64,000 nucleotides of DNA from Rhodothermales bacterium (GTDB taxonomy: Bacteria; Bacteroidota; Rhodothermia; Rhodothermales; Bin80), in NCBI GenBank assembly GCA_951812585.1, contig OX638318.1, positions 772,819 through 836,818 of the forward strand, given 5' to 3'. The notes under the pieces were generated by a model. The model saw only the letters and a program-made list of their open reading frames with translations. It searched no databases and was not told the origin of the DNA. Positions 1 to 10,405 of the stretch are shown piece by piece (the stretch's first letter is position 1; each line of letters starts with the position of its first letter). Both the position numbers and the translations under genes were made by a program.

Positions 1-2
1 TG

Positions 3-3000
3 CGCTCGCTCGGCGTGCGGCATGTGTTTAACAGCCGGACCACAGAATTCGGCAGGGAAATCATGGATGTGACCGGGGATGCGGGCGTCCATGTGGTGCT
101 GAACAGTCTGACAGGACCCGGCTTTATCGATGCAAGCCTGTCCTGTCTCAAGGATCAGGGTCGTTTTGTGGAAATGGCCAGGGTGGATATCCTGAGCAAG
201 GAAGAGATGGCGTCGGTTCGCCCGGACGTATCCTATTTCATCCTGGAACTGGACGTTCTCAAGGAAGACTTTCCAGAGCAGCCCGGCGACGCCTTGCGGG
301 ATGTGATGGCGCTCTTGGCTGATGGCCAGGTAACCCCTATGGTCCACACGCGGTGGGCATTGGCCAAGGCTGGCCCGGCCATGATGTTTATGCGTGCGGC
401 GCGGCACATCGGCAAGATCATACTGGCAGCTTCGCCCCTTGAAAAGGGGCACCTGCGCACAGATCGAACCTATCTGGTGACCGGCGGCCTGGGAGGAATC
501 GGATCGGCCCTCGCCAACTGGCTTGCGGAACGCGGGGCGGGTATGATCGTGCTGAATGGACGACGCCCACCCGACCCTGAGGTGGCCGAATCTATTGCAT
601 CGCTGCAAAGCCGCGGCCTAAGCGTCCGAGTCGAACTTGCAGATGTGACGGACTTTGCTGCGGTAGATGCCATGATCGGGCGAATAGATCGGGATCTGCC
701 TCCGCTCGGTGGAGTGATCCACGCTGTCGGCGTCTTGTCGGATGCGTCGCTGTCGAATCAAAGCTGGGAGCGTTTTGAAAGCGTGCTCTGGCCCAAAGTG
801 CTGGGCGCATGGCATCTACATCGCAGCACGGTTGGAAGGGACCTGGATCTGTTTGTGCTGTTTTCGAGTGCCGCAGGGGTCATGGGTAATCCCGGTCAGG
901 CGAATCACGCGGCAGCCAATGCGTTTCTGGATCAACTCGCTGCGCATCGACGGGCCATGGGACTGCCCGGGCAGGCGATCGCTTGGGGCGCGTGGTCGGG
1001 CATCGGCGAAGCGGAAGAACAACGGGAACGCATCGAAGAGCGTTTCGCTGCCCGCGGCGTCCGATGGATCACGCCACAGCAGGGCTTTAAGGTTTTTGAG
1101 TGGCTGATGCGTCAGGATATGGTGACCGGTGTGGTCACGGCCGTGGATTGGCCCGTGTTTCAGCAGTCTGTCGAGCGCCCGCTATCCTTGCTGGATGAGC
1201 TATTGTCGGAGGTCCCCGACGCAGAAGCCGCACAGCCAGCGTTGTCGGATGAGTTGATTGCCAGGCTGAGCGAGACGCCCATGGCGGACCGCGAAGGACT
1301 GATGGTGTCCTTCCTGCAGCAGGAGCTGCAGGCGGTGCTGCGCCTGACGAATCCGCCTGCGCCTTCCGTAGGCTTTTTCGACCTGGGGATGGATTCCCTT
1401 ATGGCTGTGGAGCTTAGAAACCGTCTCAATCGCGCCCTTGCCGGCGAGTATGTGGCCCCCAACACGGTGGTGTTCGACTATCCCGACATAGCCAGCCTTT
1501 CTCGCCACCTGATCGACGCGCTAGGAAAGGGGGATGCTGCTCCTTCAAGAGCCGTGCAGCCAAGCCAGCCGCCTGTGCAAGAGCACGACGGGAATCACAT
1601 TGCGGTAGTAGGCATGGCATGCCGCTTTCCCGGTGCTCCAGACCTTGCCACATTCTGGAGCCTGCTCGCTGCGGGCGGCAATGCGGTGACCAATGGACGG
1701 CCCGACCCCGGGCCTTGGCAAGGCGTCGCAGGGAACCCGTCCGCGGAAGATCCCGCGCTGCGGCAGGGCGGCTTTGTCGAGGGGCTGGACCAGTTTGATG
1801 CACGATTCTTCGGAATCAGGCCCATAGAGGCGCGGATGATGGATCCGCGCCAGCGAATGCTGCTGGAAACAAGCTGGCAAGCCCTTGAGGATGCCGGCAT
1901 AAACCCGGACCTGCTTGTCGGAAGTCGCGCTGGGGTGTATGCCGGGCTGGGCAGCAGTGAATACAGGGACCTCATCCCGCCCGCTGACAGGGAAAACGGC
2001 TACCTAGGCACCGCTGGCAGTGTGGCCATTGGACGCATCGCGTTTGCACTGGGTCTGATGGGACCCGCAGTGCCGGTCGACATGAGCTGCGCATCTTCGC
2101 TTGCAGCGGTGCATCAGGCGGCGGCCGCGCTCCGACAGGGCGAAGTGGACCTGGCCTTGGCGGGAGGTGTCCACGCGGTCCTGTCCCCTGAAATCACACG
2201 GTTCATGGCTGAGTTCGGGATGCTGTCCCCCAGTGGATGCTGCAAAACCTTTGATGCCAGTGCAGACGGCTTCGTGCGGGGCGAAGGCTGCGGCATGGTA
2301 GTGCTCAAGCGGCTGCGTGATGCGGAAGCAGATGGTGATCGTATATGGGGCCTGATCCGGGGTTCTGCCATCAACCAGAACGGAGCGAGCGCAGCACTGA
2401 CGGTGCCAAAGGGTACTGCGCAGGAAGAGGTTCTGGCGGATGCATTGGCCCGTGCCGGCGTTCCGCCCGCGGATGTCGACTACCTTGAAGTGCATGCAAC
2501 GGGCTCGCAGCTAGGAGATCCTATTGAGGTGCATGCATCGGCAGCCGTCTATGGCGCCGGTCGTGATGCGACTCGACCGCTCCTGCTCGGCACCGTGAAG
2601 ACGAACATCGGCCATCTCGAGTCGGCGGCAGGCATGGCAGGCCTAATCAAAGTGCTGCTGGCCATGCATCAAGGACAAATCCCCAAGAATCTGCACTTTG
2701 TTGAGCCCAATCCACACATGGACTGGGAGCAGCTGCCTGTGCGTGTAGTGTCGGAGTCGATGGCATGGCCCCGTGTTTCCGGTCGCCCTCCGCGCGCCGG
2801 TGTGAGTGCGTTCGCGCTTTCGGGAACTAACGCGCATCTGGTAGTGGAGGGATATGATGGATCCGAGGATAGTGCTCCGGCGGAAGCGGTGTGCCGCACT
2901 GCGACGGGCGCGTCAAAACGAGTGGGTGTGAAACTGCCCGACTCCGTTTCGGACTTTGTTTCGGAATCCGGGATGCCCCAGGCGGTGCGTCCGCGCCAGG

Positions 3001-4166
3001 TGCGGCTATTGCCGCTGTCGGCAAAATCCAGCGGTGCACTCTGCGACCTGGCGCGCTCCTATCTGTCTTGGCTAGGCGAGTACGGCGCAGCGCTGAACTC
3101 CGACAGCCCCGGTGCACCCGCAATGCTGGCGGACTTGTCATGGACTGCCGGTATTGGGCGATGCCATTTTCTGCATCGCGCGGGCATCGTTTTCGACAAT
3201 GCCGCTTCTTTGCAAAAACAGCTTCGTGTGCTTGCATCGGTGCACAATCGCCCTGCCGCAGGACCGAAAGCTGTAAAGGTAGCCTTCGCGTACAGCTCGG
3301 CTCACGACGCATCGGTTGGCTTGGGAGCAAGCCTCTATGAGCGCGAGCCCGTGGTCAGGGCAGTCCTGGACCATTGCAACGAAAAGCTGCGGACGGATCA
3401 TGGTATCTCGCTGCTGGATGAAATGTTTGGGCCGGGCGGAGGTCCAATGAATCCGACATGGCTGGGGCCAGCGGCATTTGCGCTGCAAAGTGCGCTGACT
3501 GCACTTTGGTCCAGCATCGGAGTACGTCCTGGTGTCGTAGTAGGCGCCGCTATCGGTGAACTGGCAGCGGCGCATGCGGCGGGCGTATTCACGCTGGACG
3601 AGGGACTCAGGCTGGCCGTTCACCAAAGCGCATTGACGCAGGATTCGCACGCGGCCCGTAGCGGAGCACCGACAGAGCACACGCTGCAATCACTGCTGGC
3701 GGATCTGTCATGCTCACAGCCCACTGTGCCGCTGATTAGCGGGACAACGGGCCAGGCTGTGGAGTCCAAACAGGTCCTTGACGCAGACTACTGGCTGCAA
3801 CGTGCAGGCCGTTCATCGATGCCCCGTGAATGCGCTAGGACGCTTGCCCAGGCGAATGTGGAAATCGTAATAGATATCGGTCCCTGGACAAGTCTGGGGG
3901 CAAAAGTCGTTGCCACCTGGCCGGATAGCTTACAGCCGGGCAGGCAGGGTGCCAATGCGCCGGTGCTGCTTAAAAGCCCCATGCACACTGCGACCGATGG
4001 CAACCGGGCATTCGTTGAGGCGGTTGCCCGGGCGTACGAGGCGGGAATGGCCATTGATTTCGCGGGGATGTTTTCCGCAGAGGAACGACGCCGGATCTCC
4101 CTGCCTGGTTATCCCTTCCAGCGCGAGAAATTCTGGGTCGAATCGTCCCCAAAGGTTGACCACTAA
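3..4166 (+). CDS. Modular type I polyketide synthase, C-terminal part (ER-KR-ACP-KS-AT remnant)
   Basis: The frame is already open at the window edge, so this is the 3' part of a longer gene. Counting residues from the GTG at 15, I see the end of an enoylreductase (1-145), a ketoreductase (about 150-330, GGLGGIG nucleotide loop, FSSAAG with the active-site Ser), an ACP (about 425-505, GMDSL with carrier Ser461), a ketosynthase (527-950) and an acyltransferase-like region (about 1085-1330). The KS keeps Cys692, His827 and His867, in the unusual context MSCASS. In the KR, His298 occupies the usual Tyr position (ANHAAAN), a variant I believe occurs in other PKS ketoreductases. The AT is decayed: the GHSxGE box reads GAAIGE, the GQGSQ box is gone, and about 100 residues are missing. 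The protein ends in a normal post-AT linker (YPFQREKFW). It should extend and reduce an acyl chain in the cytosol; the extender unit probably comes from elsewhere. Confidence 0.93.
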   Translation, partial: RSLGVRHVFNSRTTEFGREIMDVTGDAGVHVVLNSLTGPGFIDASLSCLKDQGRFVEMARVDILSKEEMASVRPDVSYFILELDVLKEDFPEQPGDALRDVMALLADGQVTPMVHTRWALAKAGPAMMFMRAARHIGKIILAASPLEKGHLRTDRTYLVTGGLGGIGSALANWLAERGAGMIVLNGRRPPDPEVAESIASLQSRGLSVRVELADVTDFAAVDAMIGRIDRDLPPLGGVIHAVGVLSDASLSNQSWERFESVLWPKVLGAWHLHRSTVGRDLDLFVLFSSAAGVMGNPGQANHAAANAFLDQLAAHRRAMGLPGQAIAWGAWSGIGEAEEQRERIEERFAARGVRWITPQQGFKVFEWLMRQDMVTGVVTAVDWPVFQQSVERPLSLLDELLSEVPDAEAAQPALSDELIARLSETPMADREGLMVSFLQQELQAVLRLTNPPAPSVGFFDLGMDSLMAVELRNRLNRALAGEYVAPNTVVFDYPDIASLSRHLIDALGKGDAAPSRAVQPSQPPVQEHDGNHIAVVGMACRFPGAPDLATFWSLLAAGGNAVTNGRPDPGPWQGVAGNPSAEDPALRQGGFVEGLDQFDARFFGIRPIEARMMDPRQRMLLETSWQALEDAGINPDLLVGSRAGVYAGLGSSEYRDLIPPADRENGYLGTAGSVAIGRIAFALGLMGPAVPVDMSCASSLAAVHQAAAALRQGEVDLALAGGVHAVLSPEITRFMAEFGMLSPSGCCKTFDASADGFVRGEGCGMVVLKRLRDAEADGDRIWGLIRGSAINQNGASAALTVPKGTAQEEVLADALARAGVPPADVDYLEVHATGSQLGDPIEVHASAAVYGAGRDATRPLLLGTVKTNIGHLESAAGMAGLIKVLLAMHQGQIPKNLHFVEPNPHMDWEQLPVRVVSESMAWPRVSGRPPRAGVSAFALSGTNAHLVVEGYDGSEDSAPAEAVCRTATGASKRVGVKLPDSVSDFVSESGMPQAVRPRQVRLLPLSAKSSGALCDLARSYLSWLGEYGAALNSDSPGAPAMLADLSWTAGIGRCHFLHRAGIVFDNAASLQKQLRVLASVHNRPAAGPKAVKVAFAYSSAHDASVGLGASLYEREPVVRAVLDHCNEKLRTDHGISLLDEMFGPGGGPMNPTWLGPAAFALQSALTALWSSIGVRPGVVVGAAIGELAAAHAAGVFTLDEGLRLAVHQSALTQDSHAARSGAPTEHTLQSLLADLSCSQPTVPLISGTTGQAVESKQVLDADYWLQRAGRSSMPRECARTLAQANVEIVIDIGPWTSLGAKVVATWPDSLQPGRQGANAPVLLKSPMHTATDGNRAFVEAVARAYEAGMAIDFAGMFSAEERRRISLPGYPFQREKFWVESSPKVDH

Positions 4167-4232
4167 GCCAAAAGATATTAACTTGGCCGCAGGTTAAATT
4201 CTTGTGCACCTAACCCAACTACTATTGTTACT

Positions 4233-4463
4233 ATGGCCTCTGTTGAAGATCGCGTAGGATCACTTGTAGAAAAGCATCTGGGCATCACAGACCGGGCGCT
4301 GCTTGATGCTCACACCAGCGAACTGGGCGTTAATTCCATGGACGGCGTAGCCTTTCTGAAGGCCGTAGGTCAAGACTTTGGCGTAGACATCGCTCCTGAA
4401 GTGGCTGCAGGGTTTGCCAGTATGCGCGACCTCATTAACCACTTGGAAGCGAACGCAGGTTGA
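4233..4463 (+). CDS. Free-standing acyl carrier protein
   Basis: A 76-residue protein with the size and fold pattern of an acyl carrier protein. Ser35 in the motif GVNSMD is the expected phosphopantetheine attachment site. It lies 66 bases after the PKS gene. The PKS protein ends in a KS-AT-type module without its own ACP, so this small protein may serve as the carrier for that last module (inference). It is followed by the transferase that would activate it. An ACP for an independent fatty-acid-like step is the alternative. Confidence 0.85.
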   Translation: MASVEDRVGSLVEKHLGITDRALLDAHTSELGVNSMDGVAFLKAVGQDFGVDIAPEVAAGFASMRDLINHLEANAG

Positions 4464-4611
4464 GCGCCACCGGCAGGTCCTGATCAGTCTCAGTGAATCC
4501 GTCGGGCGCACCTGGGGCGCGCGCCTTGATGCTGTGGCCTGTCGCGGCCCCGATTTATTCAATTACCTGCGCCGCCGTTGTGTTCGGCGGGCAGGGGTGC
4601 CGTGGGCCGTT

Positions 4612-5355
4612 ATGCTTAGTGAGGCGGCGGGCTCCTGGTTTCGGCTGTTCTACGAGTCCGGCGACATCATTGTCACGCATGTCGACCTGGCTCCGCATGC
4701 ACAGCGCGAGGCGCGCGCCCTGGCGTGGCTAGACGATACTGAAAAGGATCGTTGGCGGCGCTTCCGGTTTGACCGCCCCAGGCGGGAGTTTGCCCTTTGC
4801 CGAGCAGCATTGCGCGCGGTGTTGTGCCATCGGCTTGGCTGCACCAACACGGAGTTGGCTTTTGGTGCCGCTGCTTATGGAAAGCCGTTTGCAGTGGTCG
4901 GTGGTACAGCACTGCCGTTCAACTTCAACGTCAGCCACAGCGGCAGGCATGGCTTGGTAGCCTTCGCGCGGGGCAGGAGGTTAGGTGTCGACGTGGAGGA
5001 CCGTTCGCGGAGCCCGGATATTGGCGCAGTGGCAGGGGCTGTATTTGGGCCCAACGAGCAGGCCGAGCTAAGAGCCGCAGGAGTATCCCAGAAGGCGCGC
5101 CTGTTTCTGAGACTCTGGACGCAGAAGGAAGCGCTGATCAAGGCCTGCGGCACGGGATTCTCTATGGATGTATCCGAGTTCGAGCTTCCTGAAACCATGC
5201 GACGCGGAATGCGCAAGGGTGTTTTTCGCTTGCCCCGCGTGCCGAACTTTGTATGGTGCCTGGAAAACATCGGATGCGCCGATTTTGCCGCTGCCATCGC
5301 ATATGAATTGGATCAACGCCGTGCATTGCAACTGGAAGCGGGTCATGTCTTATAG
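4612..5355 (+). CDS. 4'-phosphopantetheinyl transferase, Sfp type
   Basis: This enzyme transfers phosphopantetheine from CoA to the serine of carrier proteins. The family signatures are clear: FNVSHSGRHGLVAFA, then GVDVE (magnesium-binding Asp and Glu), then WTQKEALIKACGTGF. The frame is open from a TTG at 4414 inside the ACP gene, but homology begins only around the ATG at 4612, which gives 247 residues, the usual length for the family. The gene follows the ACP and PKS directly, so it is the natural activator of the PKS carrier domains. It could also serve the cell's fatty-acid ACP if no AcpS is encoded elsewhere. Confidence 0.9.
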   Translation: MLSEAAGSWFRLFYESGDIIVTHVDLAPHAQREARALAWLDDTEKDRWRRFRFDRPRREFALCRAALRAVLCHRLGCTNTELAFGAAAYGKPFAVVGGTALPFNFNVSHSGRHGLVAFARGRRLGVDVEDRSRSPDIGAVAGAVFGPNEQAELRAAGVSQKARLFLRLWTQKEALIKACGTGFSMDVSEFELPETMRRGMRKGVFRLPRVPNFVWCLENIGCADFAAAIAYELDQRRALQLEAGHVL

Positions 5356-5447
5356 CATCACGGTTTTAGCCCACTGCCTGCAGATGTGGCCTTTGAATCG
5401 GCAGAGGATCCGCGCTTGAGTGATGCCTGCAAACAGGGCTTAAGGCC

Positions 5448-6359
5448 GTGACAACTGAGAGAATCTGGGAAGTCCCTGCGCCGCTTTCCGTCCACGAAGT
5501 TTGCATGGATGATGGCGCGTCGATCCTAGTGCGACGTCACGGTAATCCAAACGGGACGCGACTTGTAATCAGCCACGGCAACGGCCTGGCGATTGATCTT
5601 TACTACCCGTTCTGGACTTTGCTCGCGGATGAATTTGATTTGATCACGTATGACCTCAGGAACCACGGTTGGAACAGCCTCGGTCCGCTCCGTAATCACA
5701 ACCTGCCAACCTTCGCTGCCGACCACGCGCGGGTTTTCGAAGCAATTGATCGCCTGTACGGGAAGAAACCGAAGGTCGGCGTTTTTCATTCCATCTCGGC
5801 GCTATCGGTAGTCTTGTCGCCGGACACGGCCAGCCAATACGCGGGGCTTTTCCTGTTTGACCCTCCTATATGCACCCGCGGCAAGACGTACGAGGAGTTT
5901 GAAGCTGCTGCACAGCGCATGTCCAGATTTGCCGAGGTTCGAACGCCCTGGTTTCGGTCAAGAGCCGAGATGGCCGAGCTTCTTCCCTACTCATCCACTT
6001 TCCGGTGCGTGGTGCCAGGTGTGTACGACCTTGTGGCCAAGACAACGTTGCGCAAGTCATCCAAGGGAGCGGGCTACGAACTTTGTTGCCCTCCAAGTTA
6101 CGAGGCACAGATTATTGCCTATGCCGGCAACTTTGCCGTGCTGATCGACCTTGACGCGGTTCGGTGTCCCGTAAAGGTACTGGGGGCCGACCCATTGTGC
6201 CCTTTCTCGTACCTGCCCACGTTCGATCTGACCTATCTCGTAAAGGTGGACTATGACTTTCTGCCTGATGCGACGCACTTTCTGCAGCTTGAACAGCCGA
6301 AGGCATGCGCCGCAGCAGTTCGAGAATTCCTGGCGCTCCATAACCTTGGGTCTTCATGA
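5448..6359 (+). CDS. Alpha/beta hydrolase
   Basis: A 303-residue alpha/beta hydrolase. It has an oxyanion-hole segment ISHGNG near residue 42, a nucleophile elbow VFHSIS with Ser115, and a late His in DATHF. The elbow has Ser where the usual GxSxG has its second Gly. The predicted start is GTG; I see no strong ribosome binding site. It sits 92 bases after the phosphopantetheinyl transferase, in the same direction as the PKS. A role in releasing or editing the polyketide (type II thioesterase-like) or hydrolysing an ester in the product is possible, but this rests on position only. Confidence 0.75.
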   Translation: MTTERIWEVPAPLSVHEVCMDDGASILVRRHGNPNGTRLVISHGNGLAIDLYYPFWTLLADEFDLITYDLRNHGWNSLGPLRNHNLPTFAADHARVFEAIDRLYGKKPKVGVFHSISALSVVLSPDTASQYAGLFLFDPPICTRGKTYEEFEAAAQRMSRFAEVRTPWFRSRAEMAELLPYSSTFRCVVPGVYDLVAKTTLRKSSKGAGYELCCPPSYEAQIIAYAGNFAVLIDLDAVRCPVKVLGADPLCPFSYLPTFDLTYLVKVDYDFLPDATHFLQLEQPKACAAAVREFLALHNLGSS

Positions 6360-6551
6360 TGCTGTGAGCCGCCAGCAGCAACCACGCAAGGGACCGGCTC
6401 ATGCTGCGCAGCTCTACGGATCGCCCTGGTGCACCACAAGGGGTTGCCGCCAAGTACGCCGCCAGGCAGGGAGTGCGACGAGCAGCGCCAATGCATGGCG
6501 GCATTGCTCCAGCCGCTGTGCGCGCGCCTCTAAACGCTTGTACCCACCCTT

Positions 6552-8321
6552 ATGAGTCCTGACAAGTCAGCGCACGCCTCCGGTATCCAGTTTGAGCCCC
6601 CTGACAAACTGCCGGTGGCCGTTGCTTTTGGGCTGGGGCTGCAGCTGACCGCCCTGAGCATTTCCGCTACGGTACTGATCACGACGATCGTGATGAGGGC
6701 CGCGGGTCAGAGCGAAGCCTACCTTGCGTGGGCCGTATTTGCTGCTGTTGCCATTGGAGGCGTGTCCTCCATGCTCCAGGCGGCGCGCATGGGTCGCCTT
6801 GGTATGGGTCATGTGCTCATGATGGGAAGTTCTGGTGCTTTCATTGCCGTTTGCATAGAAGCGCTGAAGATGGGTGGTACGGGTACGCTCGCGGTGCTGG
6901 TTGTCGCTGCGGCGCTTTTTCAGTTTGTCATTGCGGAGCGCCTTTCGCTCTTCCGCCAGATCCTGACTCCGACGGTTTCAGGTACTGTCCTGATGCTCAT
7001 ACCGATTTCGGTAATGTCGGCCATCTTCAACATGCTGGGTGATGTGCCGGATGACAGTCCGTCGCACGCTGCTCCGCTGATCGCCGTAGTAACCGTCGCC
7101 ATCATTTGCGGGCTAATACTTAAGACGACCGGAGCATTGCGACTGTGGGCACCGGTCATTGGTATTGGCGCAGGCGCGATTGCGGCTGCATTCTTTGGGG
7201 TCTACGATACGGCGCGGGTCGCCGAGGCATCGTGGGTCGGCATCCCGGCAGCGAAGTGGCCTGGCCTGAATCTTTCGTTTGGTTCGACTTTCTGGACGCT
7301 TGTTCCGGGATTTATGCTTGCAGCCATGATTGGCTCCATCCGGACCATCAGCAGTGCTGTTGCCGTCCAGCGCATTTCGTGGCGCCGCCCCCGGGCCATA
7401 GACTTCCGCGCGGTGCAGGGTGCGGTTTCGACCGACGGCCTTAGCAATCTGCTTTCTGGTCTGTTGGGCACGATTCCGAATACAGCGTACTCAACCGGCG
7501 CATCGCTGGCTCAACTTACCGGTGTTGCAGCCCGTGCCGTCGGGTTTGCCGCAGGCGCAATCTTTTTAGCCCTGGCCTTTCTGCCCAAAGCGCTCGATCT
7601 ACTTTTGGCTATCCCAGGGCCGGTACTTGGAGCTTACCTGGTAGTCATGATGGCCATGCTCTTCATGATCGGCGTGCAGATGGTCATGCGGGATGGCCTG
7701 GACTACCGCAAGTGCCTGATCGTGGGCGTTTCGTTCTGGATTGGCCTTGGCTTTCAGAGCGGCATGATCTTCCCGGAATTCGTTACCGGCTTCGCTGGCG
7801 GTCTCTTGAACAACGGGATGACCGCCGGCGGCCTCGTTGCTATCCTTTTGACCTTGTTTGTCAAGATGACGGAACCACGCGCGAGGCGCCTCCAGATGGA
7901 TCTGAATCTGTCAAACCTGCCGAAGTTCCAGGCATTTCTTGCGGACTTTAACAAGCGAAGCAGTGGGGGCGAGGCCATGGCGAAGCGGCTCGACGTCATC
8001 GGGGAAGAGGTTCTGGCGACGCTGTGCCAGGATGGTGCACGCGACCGCCGGAGTCCCCGGCGGCGCCTTTTTGCAAAAGCACGTAAGGACGGCCGCTCGG
8101 TGGTGCTGGAAATCATAGCGGGACGAGGGGAAAGCAAGAACCTGCAAGACCAACTGGCCGCCCTAAGTGAGTCTATTGACGAGGATCAACTCGAGCGGGA
8201 ACTATCGCTTCGCATCCTGCGCCATCTCGCGGCCTCCGTGCGCCATCAGCAGTACCACGAAACGGATATTATCACCGTCCGCATTGATCCGCCCAAAGCG
8301 TTCTCAAGCACCCTGGTCTGA
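6552..8321 (+). CDS. NCS2-family xanthine/uracil-type permease with a C-terminal cytosolic domain
   Basis: Residues 20-445 are a membrane protein of the nucleobase-cation symporter 2 family, with about 12-14 hydrophobic segments and the conserved loop GTIPNTAYSTG. It should import a purine or pyrimidine base with a proton or sodium ion; the exact base cannot be told. Residues about 455-589 form an extra soluble domain that standard NCS2 permeases lack. Its pattern (EEVLATLCQ, VVLEIIAGRG, then SLRILRHLAASVRHQQ) recalls a degenerate RsbW/anti-sigma HATPase fold, which is only a suggestion. It starts 192 bases after the hydrolase and is probably unrelated to the PKS cluster. Confidence 0.88.
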   Translation: MSPDKSAHASGIQFEPPDKLPVAVAFGLGLQLTALSISATVLITTIVMRAAGQSEAYLAWAVFAAVAIGGVSSMLQAARMGRLGMGHVLMMGSSGAFIAVCIEALKMGGTGTLAVLVVAAALFQFVIAERLSLFRQILTPTVSGTVLMLIPISVMSAIFNMLGDVPDDSPSHAAPLIAVVTVAIICGLILKTTGALRLWAPVIGIGAGAIAAAFFGVYDTARVAEASWVGIPAAKWPGLNLSFGSTFWTLVPGFMLAAMIGSIRTISSAVAVQRISWRRPRAIDFRAVQGAVSTDGLSNLLSGLLGTIPNTAYSTGASLAQLTGVAARAVGFAAGAIFLALAFLPKALDLLLAIPGPVLGAYLVVMMAMLFMIGVQMVMRDGLDYRKCLIVGVSFWIGLGFQSGMIFPEFVTGFAGGLLNNGMTAGGLVAILLTLFVKMTEPRARRLQMDLNLSNLPKFQAFLADFNKRSSGGEAMAKRLDVIGEEVLATLCQDGARDRRSPRRRLFAKARKDGRSVVLEIIAGRGESKNLQDQLAALSESIDEDQLERELSLRILRHLAASVRHQQYHETDIITVRIDPPKAFSSTLV

Positions 8322-8635
8322 CAGGGCAGCACTGCGCGTGAAATGCGTGCCGCTTGGAGCATCCGCGGGATTGCTCCTGCCTTGGTGGCTGCGCACCCCG
8401 TACGTGGGCGGACTGCCTGCCGCCGAACACGCGTGATACGCCCCATCAAGACTCCGCGGACCTGTGCTCGTCATGCATGTCGTACGACATGTGCCGTGCG
8501 GCTGCCCAGTCGCACCCCAAAGGCTGGATACGTGGGCGGGGCCGGGCATCGCAAGGCGGGACCGTGGCACTGGCAGCGTGCACCCGCGAGGCGAAGGGGA
8601 GGCAGGCCAAGCCTTCCTCCTGTGGGACCGGGCCC
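8322..8635. other. Intergenic region between convergent genes
   Basis: I see no gene here. The region holds a short hairpin directly at the permease stop (CCCTG, 6 bases, CAGGG), a perfect 16-bp palindrome at 8476-8491, and two copies of the 10-mer ACGTGGGCGG about 130 bases apart. None gives a clear intrinsic terminator with a T tract. Confidence 0.5.
8476..8491. repeat. 16-bp perfect palindrome
   Basis: The sequence CATGTCGTACGACATG is its own reverse complement. It lies between the convergent permease and ABC exporter genes, so it is not an obvious promoter operator. It could fold as a short hairpin or bind a dimeric protein. Confidence 0.6.
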
Positions 8636-10405
8636 TTACGCCAAAGCGCCTTCTTCCTGCTCCTTGTACTGCAGCGCATACAACGTGCGGTACAGCCCTT
8701 CTTCAGCCAGGAGCTCCTCATGCGTGCCGCGCTGCCGAAGCACCCCCTTGTGCAGTACCAGGATCATATCGGCATGGCGAATGGTGGAGAGGCGATGCGC
8801 GATGATGAGCGACGTCCGGTTGCTGAGCAGCGTGCCCATAGCGCGCTGGATCGTATGCTCCGTCTCGGTATCAACGCTGGAAGTAGCCTCGTCCAACACC
8901 AGCACGTCGGGATCGTAAACCAGGACGCGCACAAACGAAAGCAGCTGCCGCTGCCCGTGCGATAACGACTGCCCCCGTTCATGCACTTCGTGCTGGTACC
9001 CACCAGGGAGCTGTCGGATGAACTCATCCGCACCAATCAGCGCTGCGGCCTGGTGCACCTCGTGCGAGGTGACGCCAGGATGATCCAGCGAGAGATTGCG
9101 CTCAACGGAGCCTGAAAACAGATAAACATCCTGCAGCACCAATCCTATGCGCCAACGCAAGTAACCCAGCTTGTAGGTGCGTATGTCCCGACCATCCAGC
9201 AATATCTGGCCCTTCTGGATGTCGTAGAAACGCATGAGCAGGCTGATGATGGTCGTCTTGCCACTCCCCGTTGCCCCTACGATGGCGGCCGTCTGGCCCG
9301 GGCGAATCTCAAACGACACGTCGCGGAGCACCCAGTTCGGATCCTCATCGTAGCTGAACCACACATTGCGAAACTCAATCAGCCCGGAGAGGTGCTCGGC
9401 CGGGATGACGCCCTCCGGCTCGACGAGTCCATAGTCATGATCCAGTACATCAAAGATGCGCTCCGCTCCAGCCATAGCGCCCTGAAGCGTGTTGAACTGG
9501 TCGGACAGGTTCCGTATCGGCTCAAAAAACTGGCGCGCATACTGAACAAAGGCGATCAGCACGCCGACCGTCAGGCCTCCCGCTATGGCACGCACGCCGC
9601 CGACCCACAAGACCAGCCCGATGGCTGCGGTGGCCAGTATGTCCACCGCAGGCCAAAACAATGCATGAAAAAACACAGTCTTGAGGTGCGCGGCTCTGTG
9701 TAGGTCATTAATTCGCGTGAAACGCTTCATCTCCTCCTGCTCCCGCCCGAACAGCTGCACGATGCTCATGCCCGTGACATGCTCTTGCAGAAAAGCATTG
9801 AGGCGAGCCACCTGCTTGCGGACCTGGCGATACTGCGTGCGCACGTTGCGCTTGAACCAGAACGTGACCCATAGCATCAGCGGCATCACCGCCAACGTTA
9901 CAATGGCCAGCGTCCAGTCCAGCGAAAACATGAAGGCCGTGATGAAGATCAGCCGGAACAGATCCCCCATGATCAGAACGATCCCCGCAGACAACACGTC
10001 GCTCAGCGATTCCACATCGCTGGTCGTTCTGGTGATGAGTCGGCCAATGGGCGTGCGATCAAAAAAGCTCAACGACTGCCGTTGAATGTGCCGATAGACG
10101 CGAACCCTGAGATCGTAGATGGCACTTTGGCCGATCCACTGCGTGAAGTAGGAGTTGACGAAGCCAAGTATCGATTCAATTGCCACCGCGCCCATCAAAA
10201 ACAAGATGATCACATACATGCCATCCAGCTGATTCGGCACGATGTAATCGTCGATAGCGAGCTGCACCAGCTTGGGACGCAGCGGTCCCAAAAACGCCGC
10301 AATCATCACAAGCACGAAGGCCAGCAGCACCCAGTGCTTGTAGGGCATCAGATACCCCACGATGCGACGCAAGAGGCGCCGGTCAAATCCCTTTTCGTCA
10401 GCCAT
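8636..10405 (-). CDS. ABC exporter half-transporter, subunit with consensus Walker B and degenerate signature
   Basis: A 589-residue ABC exporter half with six membrane helices (about residues 20-320) followed by a nucleotide-binding domain. It has Walker A GATGSGKT (377-384), a Q-loop, and Walker B VLVLDE with the catalytic Glu506. The ABC signature is changed from LSGGQ to LSHGQ (481-485). This is the expected partner of the half-transporter at 11334-13133, which carries the complementary defect. It is the last gene of a three-gene minus-strand operon; its start overlaps the stop of the RNase Z gene by one base. Likely substrates are lipids or drugs (family knowledge); none can be named. 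Confidence 0.93.
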   Translation of the reverse strand: MADEKGFDRRLLRRIVGYLMPYKHWVLLAFVLVMIAAFLGPLRPKLVQLAIDDYIVPNQLDGMYVIILFLMGAVAIESILGFVNSYFTQWIGQSAIYDLRVRVYRHIQRQSLSFFDRTPIGRLITRTTSDVESLSDVLSAGIVLIMGDLFRLIFITAFMFSLDWTLAIVTLAVMPLMLWVTFWFKRNVRTQYRQVRKQVARLNAFLQEHVTGMSIVQLFGREQEEMKRFTRINDLHRAAHLKTVFFHALFWPAVDILATAAIGLVLWVGGVRAIAGGLTVGVLIAFVQYARQFFEPIRNLSDQFNTLQGAMAGAERIFDVLDHDYGLVEPEGVIPAEHLSGLIEFRNVWFSYDEDPNWVLRDVSFEIRPGQTAAIVGATGSGKTTIISLLMRFYDIQKGQILLDGRDIRTYKLGYLRWRIGLVLQDVYLFSGSVERNLSLDHPGVTSHEVHQAAALIGADEFIRQLPGGYQHEVHERGQSLSHGQRQLLSFVRVLVYDPDVLVLDEATSSVDTETEHTIQRAMGTLLSNRTSLIIAHRLSTIRHADMILVLHKGVLRQRGTHEELLAEEGLYRTLYALQYKEQEEGALA

